NCBI RefSeq assembly: GCF_004168585.1
Contig: NZ_PGVH01000011.1
Span: 1 to 42,362, forward strand
Reading direction: 5' to 3'
Length of the DNA stretch: 42,362 bases
Source: Shewanella sp. OPT22
GTDB lineage: Bacteria > Pseudomonadota > Gammaproteobacteria > Enterobacterales > Shewanellaceae
Within the stretch, counting starts at the first letter, position 1, and each line of letters starts with the position of its first letter. A program made the translations under genes and the position numbers. Positions 35,473 through 42,362 of this stretch are shown here, piece after piece. The notes beneath the pieces were generated by a model. That model saw only the letters and a program-made list of their open reading frames with translations, searched no databases and was not told where the DNA came from.

Positions 35473-35501
35473 ATAGTACAGAAAATAGTAACAATTAGCA
35501 A
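35473..35501 (-). promoter_or_regulatory. Promoter of the rpsF operon
   Basis: On the minus strand TTGCTA (35496-35501) and TACTAT (35473-35478) are separated by 17 bases, followed by a GC-rich discriminator (TCGCGGCC). GC-rich discriminators are typical of stringently controlled ribosomal promoters. Transcription from about 35466 would give a leader of roughly 88 bases that includes the S6:S18 element. Confidence 0.65.
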
Positions 35502-35598
35502 GTTATTGGTGTGGCCATAGAAAGGGGACTGGTCACAAAATCGGTTTTCAGTTTATGATATGCCTATCCACTCGATATTATGATATTTAGTTGTAATC

Positions 35599-36351
35599 AT
35601 GCCACTCAAGTCTGTCCGTTTTTTTGCCTTGTGCACTACTTTAGTCACTTCCACTTGTTGGGCGCTTGTGCCCAGTTATTACAAAGATCCAGAAAATAAC
35701 TTTAAAGCCGAAATTGAGGCGGGATTCCAACTTAATACAGGCAATACAAGTAGTACTAGCTTCAATGGCCGAACTAAAATCGTTTATGACACTGATGAAG
35801 CAACACAAGAGATGACAGTCAAAGGCTTCTTTTCATCAGATAAAGAAAGAACAACCAGTGAGAAGTATGAACTGCAATTACAATCGAACTATAAGCTTTC
35901 GACGGGGTACCTCTTCGCTCAAGGAGACTTTACTTGGGATAGGTTTGGTAGTTATACCAAGCTAAGTACGGTTTCGTCAGGTTACGGTTTTGATGCTTTG
36001 GATGATGGTAAGGCCAAACTGAGCTTAGAATTCAGTCCCGGTTTCCGCTATAACCTGCCGATTGAAACAGAAACTGAACCAACCCCTTCGAGTAACTCCG
36101 ACATTATCTTACGTTCTGCAGCAAAGTTTACTTATAAGCTTCAAGAGTATTCTAGTGTTGATGCGAGTTTAACGGCTGAAAACGGCGAAGATAATAATAC
36201 GTTGACTTTAGATGCCAGTTATAAAAATTTGGTTTTTAAAGATTGGGCATTCAAGTTAGGGGTGAATGTGAGGTATACCGAAGTTGTTCCTGAGGGAACC
36301 GAAAAGACCGATACTGTGACTACGTTTAATCTGCTCTATACGTTCGAGTAG
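35599..36351 (+). CDS. DUF481-family outer-membrane beta-barrel protein (YdiY-like)
   Basis: 250 residues with a signal peptide (about 1-22, ending CWA) and a series of alternating amphipathic beta-strands ending in the aromatic LLYTFE. The segment EAGFQLNTGNTSSTSFNGRTKIVYD is the usual DUF481 opening. These are outer-membrane barrels of unknown function, some induced by acid or salt stress. The gene is alone on the plus strand between the rpsF operon (divergent) and rlmB (convergent). No good ribosome binding site is visible before the ATG, but the signal peptide supports this start. Confidence 0.88.
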   Translation: MPLKSVRFFALCTTLVTSTCWALVPSYYKDPENNFKAEIEAGFQLNTGNTSSTSFNGRTKIVYDTDEATQEMTVKGFFSSDKERTTSEKYELQLQSNYKLSTGYLFAQGDFTWDRFGSYTKLSTVSSGYGFDALDDGKAKLSLEFSPGFRYNLPIETETEPTPSSNSDIILRSAAKFTYKLQEYSSVDASLTAENGEDNNTLTLDASYKNLVFKDWAFKLGVNVRYTEVVPEGTEKTDTVTTFNLLYTFE

Positions 36352-36437
36352 CTTTTTATGTCTATTTGGCTCACTCAGCTCTTTGTACTGAAGATATAAT
36401 TGATTCAAAATTGCAGATAAAAAATGAGCCTAAACAT

Positions 36438-36470
36438 AGCTAAGTCATTTTATTTACCAATGACTTAGCT
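36438..36470. terminator. Bidirectional terminator between the DUF481 gene and rlmB
   Basis: A perfect 12-bp stem, AGCTAAGTCATT (36438-36449) with AATGACTTAGCT (36459-36470), around a 9-base loop. On the plus strand it is followed by a T-rich stretch (CTTTTTGTTGTTTTT). On the minus strand it is followed by a less regular T-rich run. It lies between convergent genes. Confidence 0.75.
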
Positions 36471-36487
36471 CCTACTTTTTGTTGTTT

Positions 36488-37225
36488 TTACTGGCGTTGG
36501 CGTACCGCCTCAAACAGACAAACACCTGTCGCAACAGATACATTTAAGCTTGAAACTGTACCAGCCATCGGAATCGAAATTAGGCTATCACACGCTTCAC
36601 GGGTTAAACGGCGTAATCCCTTGCCTTCAGCGCCCATCGCCACAGCTAGTGAGCCTTTTAAGTCCGCCTGATATACATTACTGTCTGCTTCACCTGCAGT
36701 ACCAACAATCCACACACCTAATTGTTGAATATGACGCATCGTACGAGCAAGATTGGTCACTTGGAATACAGGAACCGTTTCAGCCGCCCCACATGCCACT
36801 TTGCTTACTGTTGACGTCACAGCAACCGCATTGTCTTTAGGTACGATAACGCCGTGCACGCCTGCTGCATCAGCGTTGCGTAAACAAGCACCAAGATTAT
36901 GAGGGTCTGTTACACCATCTAGAATCAATAAAAATGGTTGAGGTGTTTTTTCTAATAAAGCATCTAAATCTTTTTCGGTTAGTGCTTTAGCTAATTTAAC
37001 TCGAGCGACCACACCTTGATGTTGATGACTTTGTGCTTTTTCATCTAACACTTTTCTAGAGCTACGTTGAATGCTGATGCCATAGGTATTAGCCAATTCA
37101 ATGATTTTTGCTAAACGATCATCATCGCGACCTTGCAATAACCAAAGTTCTAATATGCGTTCTGGAGATTGTTTAAGAAGTGATTCTAAGGCGTGAATGC
37201 CATACATTACATCGTGTTTTTTCAT
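36488..37225 (-). CDS. rlmB: 23S rRNA (guanosine-2'-O-)-methyltransferase RlmB
   Basis: 245 residues (E. coli RlmB 243). A SPOUT-class enzyme that methylates the ribose of G2251 in the peptidyl-transferase loop of 23S rRNA. SpoU motifs are complete: [13 protein letters not shown] from Asn110 with Arg116, [11 protein letters not shown] at 197-206, and [10 protein letters not shown] with Asn228. The N-terminal substrate-binding domain begins [10 protein letters not shown]. In many gammaproteobacteria rlmB directly follows rnr; here a tyrosine phosphatase gene lies between them, 74 bases upstream of rlmB. Confidence 0.97.
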   Translation of the reverse strand: MKKHDVMYGIHALESLLKQSPERILELWLLQGRDDDRLAKIIELANTYGISIQRSSRKVLDEKAQSHQHQGVVARVKLAKALTEKDLDALLEKTPQPFLLILDGVTDPHNLGACLRNADAAGVHGVIVPKDNAVAVTSTVSKVACGAAETVPVFQVTNLARTMRHIQQLGVWIVGTAGEADSNVYQADLKGSLAVAMGAEGKGLRRLTREACDSLISIPMAGTVSSLNVSVATGVCLFEAVRQRQ

Positions 37226-37299
37226 TGGCTAAATATAGTATAAGTGCAGATAGGGCGCACTTTAGCATAAAAGTGTTTTATTCTGGAAAATTACATGCG

Positions 37300-38448
37300 C
37301 TATTTTGCTATTTCGTTTAACCACGCTTCAGCCGCATCCAGTAGCAGCCATTTTTGCCCCTCTGAAGTCAGTACTTGGGTACCTCTTTCAGCCCGAACTT
37401 GATTGATTATTTTTGCGACGGTTTCTTGGTAATTGGTCTTATCAATTGTGCCATTTTCAATTCCTTCTTTAAGCTTTATACCAGCCAAACAACACATAGT
37501 TCGCCCCCTTCCTTCTAAGCAGTGCACCAAAATGCCATCATCGATATGACCCTGCATTTCATTGACCAAACCTCTAAACTCAGAGACGCTGACGGCTCCC
37601 CCATCCGGCCAATTTTTGTAATGAAAACGATTAACTCTAAACTCTGTCTTTTCATCAACTTTAACCGTTAAACTTTGTCTTGAATTATCCAGTTCAGATG
37701 CTCTTACACTCAATTTCCCCTTTTCATCAGTATTTTTGTAATATTGGAACTGGCTCGGTTTTTCTGCCGAAGTTAAGTCATAGATAAACTGAATTTTTTT
37801 CTCTGCTATCATGTCCCAAAAATGATATTGCCCGTTAATGTCATGAGAGTGAGGATACGACATTGCTACAGCGCAAACTGAAGTACTTTCTCCTTCTTCT
37901 TGCTTCACTGTTATTGAGTTAGCATCAAACAATGGGCGCTCTTCTGCTTCGTGCGCGCCTTTAATGGTTTTGACCAATGTAGCTCTACTCGCCAATATAT
38001 GATCATCGTTCCCAGTCATACAAAACTTGAAACCGCTAACATAATCAGAGTTTTCATCATTAATCCGATACGGTTTTAATGATGACAGGAATGCTTCGGG
38101 AAAAACTCTTGTTTTTTGCGCAGACGGCGTGGAGGGTGTAACTTTTTGTGTAGTTGATGAGTTAGCTGGTGCACTCTCTTTTTGGCATGCACCATTTAAA
38201 GAAGTCGATTTTGAAAAGCTGAGTGTTAACTTCATTTGATTTGCTCTACTCCGTGCTTTTTTGCCTGAGTTTTGCTTACCTTCAAAAAAAACTGCATCAG
38301 GAGTACCTTTACTTGATTCTACAGTCGCTGTTGAAAATGTCTCACCTGAAGCGTTAATTGTTGGCTTATCATCTAATTTAGGTTGCTCATCGTTTCCACG
38401 GAAACTATTAACATCATGAGCTGGAAGGTCAGCAGAAAATGTTGCCAT
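37300..38448 (-). CDS. YopH/SptP-like protein tyrosine phosphatase, candidate effector
   Basis: 382 residues. The C-terminal two thirds form a classical PTP domain with all key loops: the WPD loop at 280-282 in NWPDGGAVSVSEF, which resembles YopH; the P-loop HCLEGRGRT with nucleophile Cys310 and Arg316 (HCX5R); and a Q-loop-like segment with Arg352, Arg355 and Gln365. It should therefore be able to dephosphorylate phosphotyrosine. The first 115 residues are low-complexity, rich in Ser, Thr, Lys and Pro, with no signal peptide or membrane segment, as in many type III effectors (inferred). The gene lies between rnr and rlmB with a terminator-like hairpin before it, so it probably has its own promoter. 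The ribosome binding site is weak. Confidence 0.88.
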   Translation of the reverse strand: MATFSADLPAHDVNSFRGNDEQPKLDDKPTINASGETFSTATVESSKGTPDAVFFEGKQNSGKKARSRANQMKLTLSFSKSTSLNGACQKESAPANSSTTQKVTPSTPSAQKTRVFPEAFLSSLKPYRINDENSDYVSGFKFCMTGNDDHILASRATLVKTIKGAHEAEERPLFDANSITVKQEEGESTSVCAVAMSYPHSHDINGQYHFWDMIAEKKIQFIYDLTSAEKPSQFQYYKNTDEKGKLSVRASELDNSRQSLTVKVDEKTEFRVNRFHYKNWPDGGAVSVSEFRGLVNEMQGHIDDGILVHCLEGRGRTMCCLAGIKLKEGIENGTIDKTNYQETVAKIINQVRAERGTQVLTSEGQKWLLLDAAEAWLNEIAK

Positions 38449-38474
38449 CGGTATCTACCCAGAGAGTTATGCAT

Positions 38475-38503
38475 TAAATACAAAATACTCTGAACCTAGT
38501 GAA
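38475..38503 (-). promoter_or_regulatory. Possible promoter of the tyrosine phosphatase gene
   Basis: On the minus strand TTCACT (38498-38503) and TATTTA (38475-38480) are 17 bases apart, 26 bases before the phosphatase start codon and downstream of the rnr terminator-like hairpin. Both boxes are only partial matches. Confidence 0.25.
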
Positions 38504-38540
38504 TACTTAAATGAATTATTGTTTAAACTTAAATATTAAA

Positions 38541-38569
38541 GCCAACAAAAAGAAATCCTTAATGTTGGC
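38541..38569 (-). terminator. Probable terminator of rnr
   Basis: GCCAACA (38541-38547) pairs with TGTTGGC (38563-38569), a perfect 7-bp stem with a 15-base loop. On the minus strand it is followed by TTTAATATTT. It starts 21 bases after the rnr stop. The T tract is short, so some readthrough is likely. Confidence 0.5.
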
Positions 38570-38590
38570 CTTAATTTGATCAGAGGTGGA

Positions 38591-41017
38591 TCAACGTTTA
38601 CGAGATTTCTTCTTTGCGCCTGATTTTTTGGGTTTCTTGGTATCTAGATCTTTTTTAGGTTTAGATTTTCCTGACGCTGGTTTCTTCGACGATCGCCGCT
38701 TACTCTCAGTATTCCCCTTTTTCTCACCGCTTCTCGAAGCATGTTCTTTCTTACCATGCTTCGCCCCTTCAATATTCACTCGTTCTCTTGCCGTCATTGG
38801 CTTTTTACGACGAGGGGAACGACGCTTCTGTTGGTTGTCGCCATCCAACACTAAATCGATTTGTCGGTCATCAAGATTTACACTGGCCACTTGAATGGTA
38901 ACAGGATCGCCCACTTGATAAATGAACTTAGTATTTTCACCAATCAATCGCTGCCTTTCTTGATCAAACTGAAAGTAATCACTGGCTAAGGAAGATACAT
39001 GCACTAACCCATCAATGAATAAGTCATTAAGACGTACAAACATACCGAAATGCGTGACTGAGGCGATCACACCTTCAAATACATCGCCAACATGATCTTG
39101 CATGTATTCACATTTAAGCCAATCACTCACATCACGAGTCGCTTCATCAGCACGACGTTCATATTCAGAACAGGTTTCAGCGAGCACATCTAATTCTTCT
39201 AGCAGATAATTGTAACCACCATCAGGTGTCCATTTTTCTTTATTCTGTCCTTTTTCCTTCGCCAATAAATGACGGATAACACGGTGCAAAATAAGATCAG
39301 GATAACGACGAATTGGCGACGTAAAATGCGCATATTGCTCAAGTGCTAACCCAAAGTGGCCATTATTATCTGGGCTGTAAACCGCTTGTCGCATTGAACG
39401 CAATAACATCACTTGTATCAGTTGCGCATCGGGTCTATCGCCAATTTCTAACATCAAATTTTGATAGTCAGCTGGCTCTGGTTGCAGACCGCCAGCTAAT
39501 GTAAGCCCTCGCTCAGCTAAAAACGTTTTAAAATTCGTTAGCTTTTGCTCAGATGGTGCTTCGTGCACTCGATAAAGTACTTCACCTTGATGTTTTTCAA
39601 CAAACTTAGCCGCCGAGACATTTGCCAAAATCATGCATTCTTCAATGATTTTATGCGCTTGATTTCGATGCCTAGGTTCTATGCGCTCAATTTTACGTTG
39701 CTCATTAAAAATAAACTGGGTTTCGACAGTTTCAAACGCAATAGCACCCCGCTCAGCACGCTTTTCTTCAAGCGTTAAATAGAGGTTCTGCAAGTTTTTC
39801 AACTGCGGCAGTAAATCTTGATGTTCTGGCAACCCTTGCTCACCTTCAAGCATGGCAGCCACTTGTGTATAAGTGAATCGAGCATGCGAATGCATGACTG
39901 CTGGATAAAACTTATAGCCAGACAATTTGCCATTGGCTGAAATCGTCATTTCTGCAACCATACATAAACGATCGACTTTAGGCTTAAGTGAACATAAGCC
40001 ATTCGACAGTTTTTCTGGCAGCATTGGGATAACTTGTGATGGGAAGTACACCGAAGTACCACGAGCTTGCGCTTCTTTATCAATTGCTGAATCGGTACGT
40101 ACATAATGGCTTACGTCGGCAATCGCCACCCAGAGGCGCCAGCCGCCACTCTTTTTCGTTTCGCAGTAAACAGCATCATCAAAATCTCGCGCATCTTCAC
40201 CATCGATAGTAACTAACGGTAAATGGCGCAAATCAATGCGATCAGGCAATTCACTTTCAGTCACTTCGTCTGGCATTCTGCGCAATTTTTTCTCAATAAC
40301 CGACGACCACGTATGTGGCAGATCGTAGTTACGCAATGCGATTTCAATTTCCATACCTGGTGCCATTTGTTCACCGAGTACTTCTGTAACTTTTGCTGTC
40401 GCCTTGATATAACGACTCGGGCGCCTTGTTAACTCAATAACTACCACGTCACCATGACGAGCACCATTTCTGGTTTCTGCTGGGATCAGTATCTCTTGAG
40501 TGATGCGCTTGTCATCAGCAACGACAAAACCCATGCCGGCATCTAAAAAGTAGCGGCCAACTAATGGCGCAGTTCTCTCGCCAATCAAACGTACAATGCG
40601 AGCATCACGTTTGCTGCGGCCTTGATCGCCCGCTTGTTGTGCCAACACTTTATCACCATGAAAATACATTTGCATATCACGGGCATTAATATAAAGGTCG
40701 TCACCACCTTCGTCAGGTTTAAACCAGCCAAAACCATCTTTGTGGCCAAGAACGGTACCAGACAATAAGTCCATACGTTCTGGCAAGCCGTAGCTTTTAC
40801 CTCGGGTGAAAACTAATTGCCCATCGCGCTCCATTGCTCTTAAACGTCGACGCAATGCTTCGAGTTGTTCTTCATCGAAGATGTTCAATGCTTTGGCAAT
40901 TTTTTCTTTGGATTGCGGAGCGGTTTGAGATGTCAGGTACTCTAAAATGTACTCACGACTTGGGATGGGGTTTTCATACTTACTTTGTTCACGCGCTAAA
41001 TGCGGATCTTTTGACAT
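38591..41017 (-). CDS. rnr: Ribonuclease R
   Basis: 808 residues (E. coli 813). A processive 3'-5' exoribonuclease of the RNB/RNase II family that degrades structured RNA. Domains are: winged-helix N-terminus (ILEYLTSQTAPQSKEKIAKAL), two cold-shock domains (LSGTVLGHKDGFGWFKPD), the RNB catalytic domain with DGEDARDFDDAV near residue 275 carrying the metal-binding Asp residues, SPIRRYPDLILHR near the end of the catalytic domain, an S1 domain (GDVFEGVIASVTHFGMFVRL) and a Lys/Arg-rich tail (about 735-808). The start at 41017 has only a weak GGAA site. rlmB, its usual partner, is displaced by the phosphatase gene. Confidence 0.97.
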   Translation of the reverse strand: MSKDPHLAREQSKYENPIPSREYILEYLTSQTAPQSKEKIAKALNIFDEEQLEALRRRLRAMERDGQLVFTRGKSYGLPERMDLLSGTVLGHKDGFGWFKPDEGGDDLYINARDMQMYFHGDKVLAQQAGDQGRSKRDARIVRLIGERTAPLVGRYFLDAGMGFVVADDKRITQEILIPAETRNGARHGDVVVIELTRRPSRYIKATAKVTEVLGEQMAPGMEIEIALRNYDLPHTWSSVIEKKLRRMPDEVTESELPDRIDLRHLPLVTIDGEDARDFDDAVYCETKKSGGWRLWVAIADVSHYVRTDSAIDKEAQARGTSVYFPSQVIPMLPEKLSNGLCSLKPKVDRLCMVAEMTISANGKLSGYKFYPAVMHSHARFTYTQVAAMLEGEQGLPEHQDLLPQLKNLQNLYLTLEEKRAERGAIAFETVETQFIFNEQRKIERIEPRHRNQAHKIIEECMILANVSAAKFVEKHQGEVLYRVHEAPSEQKLTNFKTFLAERGLTLAGGLQPEPADYQNLMLEIGDRPDAQLIQVMLLRSMRQAVYSPDNNGHFGLALEQYAHFTSPIRRYPDLILHRVIRHLLAKEKGQNKEKWTPDGGYNYLLEELDVLAETCSEYERRADEATRDVSDWLKCEYMQDHVGDVFEGVIASVTHFGMFVRLNDLFIDGLVHVSSLASDYFQFDQERQRLIGENTKFIYQVGDPVTIQVASVNLDDRQIDLVLDGDNQQKRRSPRRKKPMTARERVNIEGAKHGKKEHASRSGEKKGNTESKRRSSKKPASGKSKPKKDLDTKKPKKSGAKKKSRKR

Positions 41018-41060
41018 TCAATTTCCAATTTTTTCATTTCAAGCTCCGGGTATTGCAAAT

Positions 41061-41687
41061 TTAATATTTCCCTCTTTGAGCTCGTTCTACGACACTTTGT
41101 GGCATTTTTTTCGCCAATTGTCGCAATAATTTTTCTGCTTTATTTTTAGTAACGTTATCATCAAAAGTATTGTGATAAAGCAGTCGATAACTCATTTCAT
41201 AATCAAATGGACTACCATGACCTTCAACAAATAAACGTACTAACATCATTTGTGCAGGTACATACTCACCTGCTGCTGCGGGTAGAGCGTATTGAATTGC
41301 TCTATCCTTATTTTCGATGACGAGATCACCTTCGTCATAATAGCGAGCCAAACGGTACATGGCTTCATTACTGCCTTGATTAGCACTATCAAGAACTAAA
41401 GTCATACCGCGCTTTTTATCTGCTTTGATACAAGTGCCAGTATTCAACATTTCGCCCCATAAAAATTGATACAAGGGCTCCTTTAACACTTCGGCTTTCG
41501 CTTCAATATCTTGTACTAACTGACAATCATCTCGCTTGACTTGCTGTAAATACTCATTCTTTTTAATGAGTTCTGACAACTGCTTCACCGAATAGATATC
41601 AATGGCTTGCAACTCTGCTTTGACAGATGAGCTAAAAAGTAAACTGGTTGCAATGATAATAAATAATGAGGTCAGTGTATGCAGCAT
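41061..41687 (-). CDS. Small exported Sel1-repeat protein
   Basis: 208 residues with a signal peptide (about 1-24, ending VKA). The mature part carries two or three Sel1/TPR-like repeats (for example GSNEAMYRLARYYDEGD and YVPAQMMLVRLFVEGHGSP) and two Cys residues that could form a disulfide. Such proteins are periplasmic scaffolds for protein contacts. The ATG at 41687 has a GAGAAAG site at good spacing and opens the signal peptide; an earlier ATG at 41720 would add eleven residues. It ends 43 bases before rnr on the same strand and may be cotranscribed with it. No specific function is recognised. Confidence 0.8.
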   Translation of the reverse strand: MLHTLTSLFIIIATSLLFSSSVKAELQAIDIYSVKQLSELIKKNEYLQQVKRDDCQLVQDIEAKAEVLKEPLYQFLWGEMLNTGTCIKADKKRGMTLVLDSANQGSNEAMYRLARYYDEGDLVIENKDRAIQYALPAAAGEYVPAQMMLVRLFVEGHGSPFDYEMSYRLLYHNTFDDNVTKNKAEKLLRQLAKKMPQSVVERAQRGKY

Positions 41688-41698
41688 AGTCTTTCTCG

Positions 41699-41720
41699 AT
41701 GACAGCAGAATTACTGTCAT
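41699..41720. promoter_or_regulatory. Dyad in the leader of the Sel1-repeat gene
   Basis: ATGACAG and CTGTCAT form a perfect 7-bp inverted repeat around 8 bases, 12 bases upstream of the preferred start codon. A nearby CGGCAG (41725-41730) partly extends it. It could be an operator or an mRNA hairpin near the ribosome binding site. Confidence 0.35.
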
Positions 41721-41862
41721 TATCGGCAGTATAACTCAAATCTTGAGCAAATGAATGCGATTGTTAGCGAATTGACAGCAACAACCTAGCATTAACTAAA
41801 ATTAATCCACATTCGAATTGATTACAAGTACATTAGATTTTTAGTAAATTACAAGGTGCATT

Positions 41863-42264
41863 ATGTTTCAGTTTGACCATATCAACCTCAGAGTACCTGA
41901 AACAAAATTGATTAAAGAAAAGGATTTTTTCTGCGAAATTTTAAGCTTAAAAGATAGCGCTCGAGTAAATCAAAAGAGTAAGGGGTTTTGGCTAAGTGAC
42001 TCCCAAGATAACATTGTCATACATTTATCTGTTCTTTCATCCAGTAATCCAATCCCAACAAATACCGGTGTCATTGATCACATAGCATTTAGATCATCAA
42101 ACGTCGATAAATTCTATGCCCACATAGAAGAACACGATATTCCCAGTTCAATAAAGTATCACGACAATAACAATGTCACTCAAATATTCTTTTACTCACC
42201 TTCTGGGATCAAAATAGAAGCTAACTTTGCCAACGAAAAAATAACAAAAAAGGCGCCTCAATGA
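41863..42264 (+). CDS. VOC-superfamily (glyoxalase/dioxygenase-fold) protein
   Basis: 133 residues with two beta-alpha-beta-beta-beta modules. Candidate metal ligands are His6 in FDHINLRV, the His in VIDHIAF at the start of the second module and the Glu in GIKIEANF near the end, the usual positions for this fold. The reaction cannot be assigned: the superfamily includes glyoxalases, antibiotic-resistance proteins and dioxygenases. It has an AAGG ribosome binding site and is the only gene of its unit. The right-hand repeat with its terminator hairpin starts one base after its stop codon. Confidence 0.83.
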   Translation: MFQFDHINLRVPETKLIKEKDFFCEILSLKDSARVNQKSKGFWLSDSQDNIVIHLSVLSSSNPIPTNTGVIDHIAFRSSNVDKFYAHIEEHDIPSSIKYHDNNNVTQIFFYSPSGIKIEANFANEKITKKAPQ

Positions 42265-42265
42265 G

Positions 42266-42362
42266 TAATGCCACTCGTTTAAGAGCGAGTGGCATTTTCT
42301 CTTTTAACTACTGGGTACTTTATTACTTTTCTTAAAACCATCCTTGGATAGGGTTTTCGTTT
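42266..42362. repeat. Right copy of the 97-bp inverted terminal repeat
   Basis: Exact reverse complement of bases 1-97. It begins one base after the stop codon of the VOC gene, while the left copy is 42 bases from the M13 peptidase stop, so the two flanks are otherwise unrelated. The repeat may continue beyond the end of the window. Confidence 0.9.
42267..42306 (+). terminator. Rho-independent terminator of the VOC gene
   Basis: AATGCCACTCG and CGAGTGGCATT (42267-42277 and 42286-42296) form an 11-bp perfect stem with an 8-base loop, followed by TTCTCTTTT. It is the same hairpin as at the left end and begins 2 bases after the stop codon. Confidence 0.82.

Overview
The window is a 42.4 kb stretch of a gammaproteobacterial chromosome, AT-rich by eye. 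The best evidence is the ribosomal protein operon rpsF-priB-rpsR-rplI, whose priB-containing form is typical of Beta- and Gammaproteobacteria. Gammaproteobacterial forms of uvrD, ubiA, udp, rnr, rlmB and elaA agree with this. A marine, possibly host-associated lineage (Oceanospirillales, Kangiellales or Alteromonadales-like) is my inference; I cannot name a genus. The first and last 97 bases are exact reverse complements of each other. The window therefore looks like a complete contig or segment bounded by two inverted copies of one repeat that carries a terminator hairpin.

Layout. 0.1-9 kb (minus strand): an M13 zinc metallopeptidase lipoprotein. Upstream of it is a tightly coupled pair, a very large periplasmic-sensor GGDEF/EAL protein and a type Vd patatin autotransporter. 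9.2-13.2 kb (plus): a three-gene cassette of lipoprotein, S9 peptidase fused to Sel1 repeats, and a MazG/PRA-PH-like pyrophosphohydrolase. 13.2-13.9 kb: a gene-poor gap with doubtful coding remnants. 13.9-17 kb (minus): uvrD coupled to ubiA. 17-20.1 kb (minus): a small protein resembling type III secretion chaperones, then an nfeD-SPFH-SPFH membrane-microdomain operon with a near-consensus promoter and a strong terminator. 20.3-25.1 kb: uridine phosphorylase, a polysaccharide deacetylase coupled to an ElaA acetyltransferase, a divergent MATE exporter, and a secreted PQQ-type sugar dehydrogenase whose 3' end overlaps the MATE gene.

25.2-33.4 kb (minus) is one giant ankyrin-repeat gene of 2737 codons with a long intergenic upstream region containing a duplicated dyad. 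33.9-35.4 kb is the rpsF operon with a recognisable promoter and an S6:S18-type leader. A DUF481 outer-membrane protein follows (plus), then rlmB, a YopH-like protein tyrosine phosphatase gene, and rnr (all minus). A small Sel1-repeat protein (minus) and a VOC-family protein (plus) close the window.

Most genes are housekeeping or cell-envelope functions. Two genes stand out as eukaryote-like: the giant ankyrin protein and the tyrosine phosphatase, which separates the commonly adjacent rnr and rlmB. Neither has a secretion signal peptide, both have Ser/Thr-rich N-termini, and both lie next to conserved translation or RNA genes. With the chaperone-like protein at 17 kb they suggest, as inference only, a bacterium that delivers effectors into eukaryotic cells. 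No secretion apparatus is encoded here.
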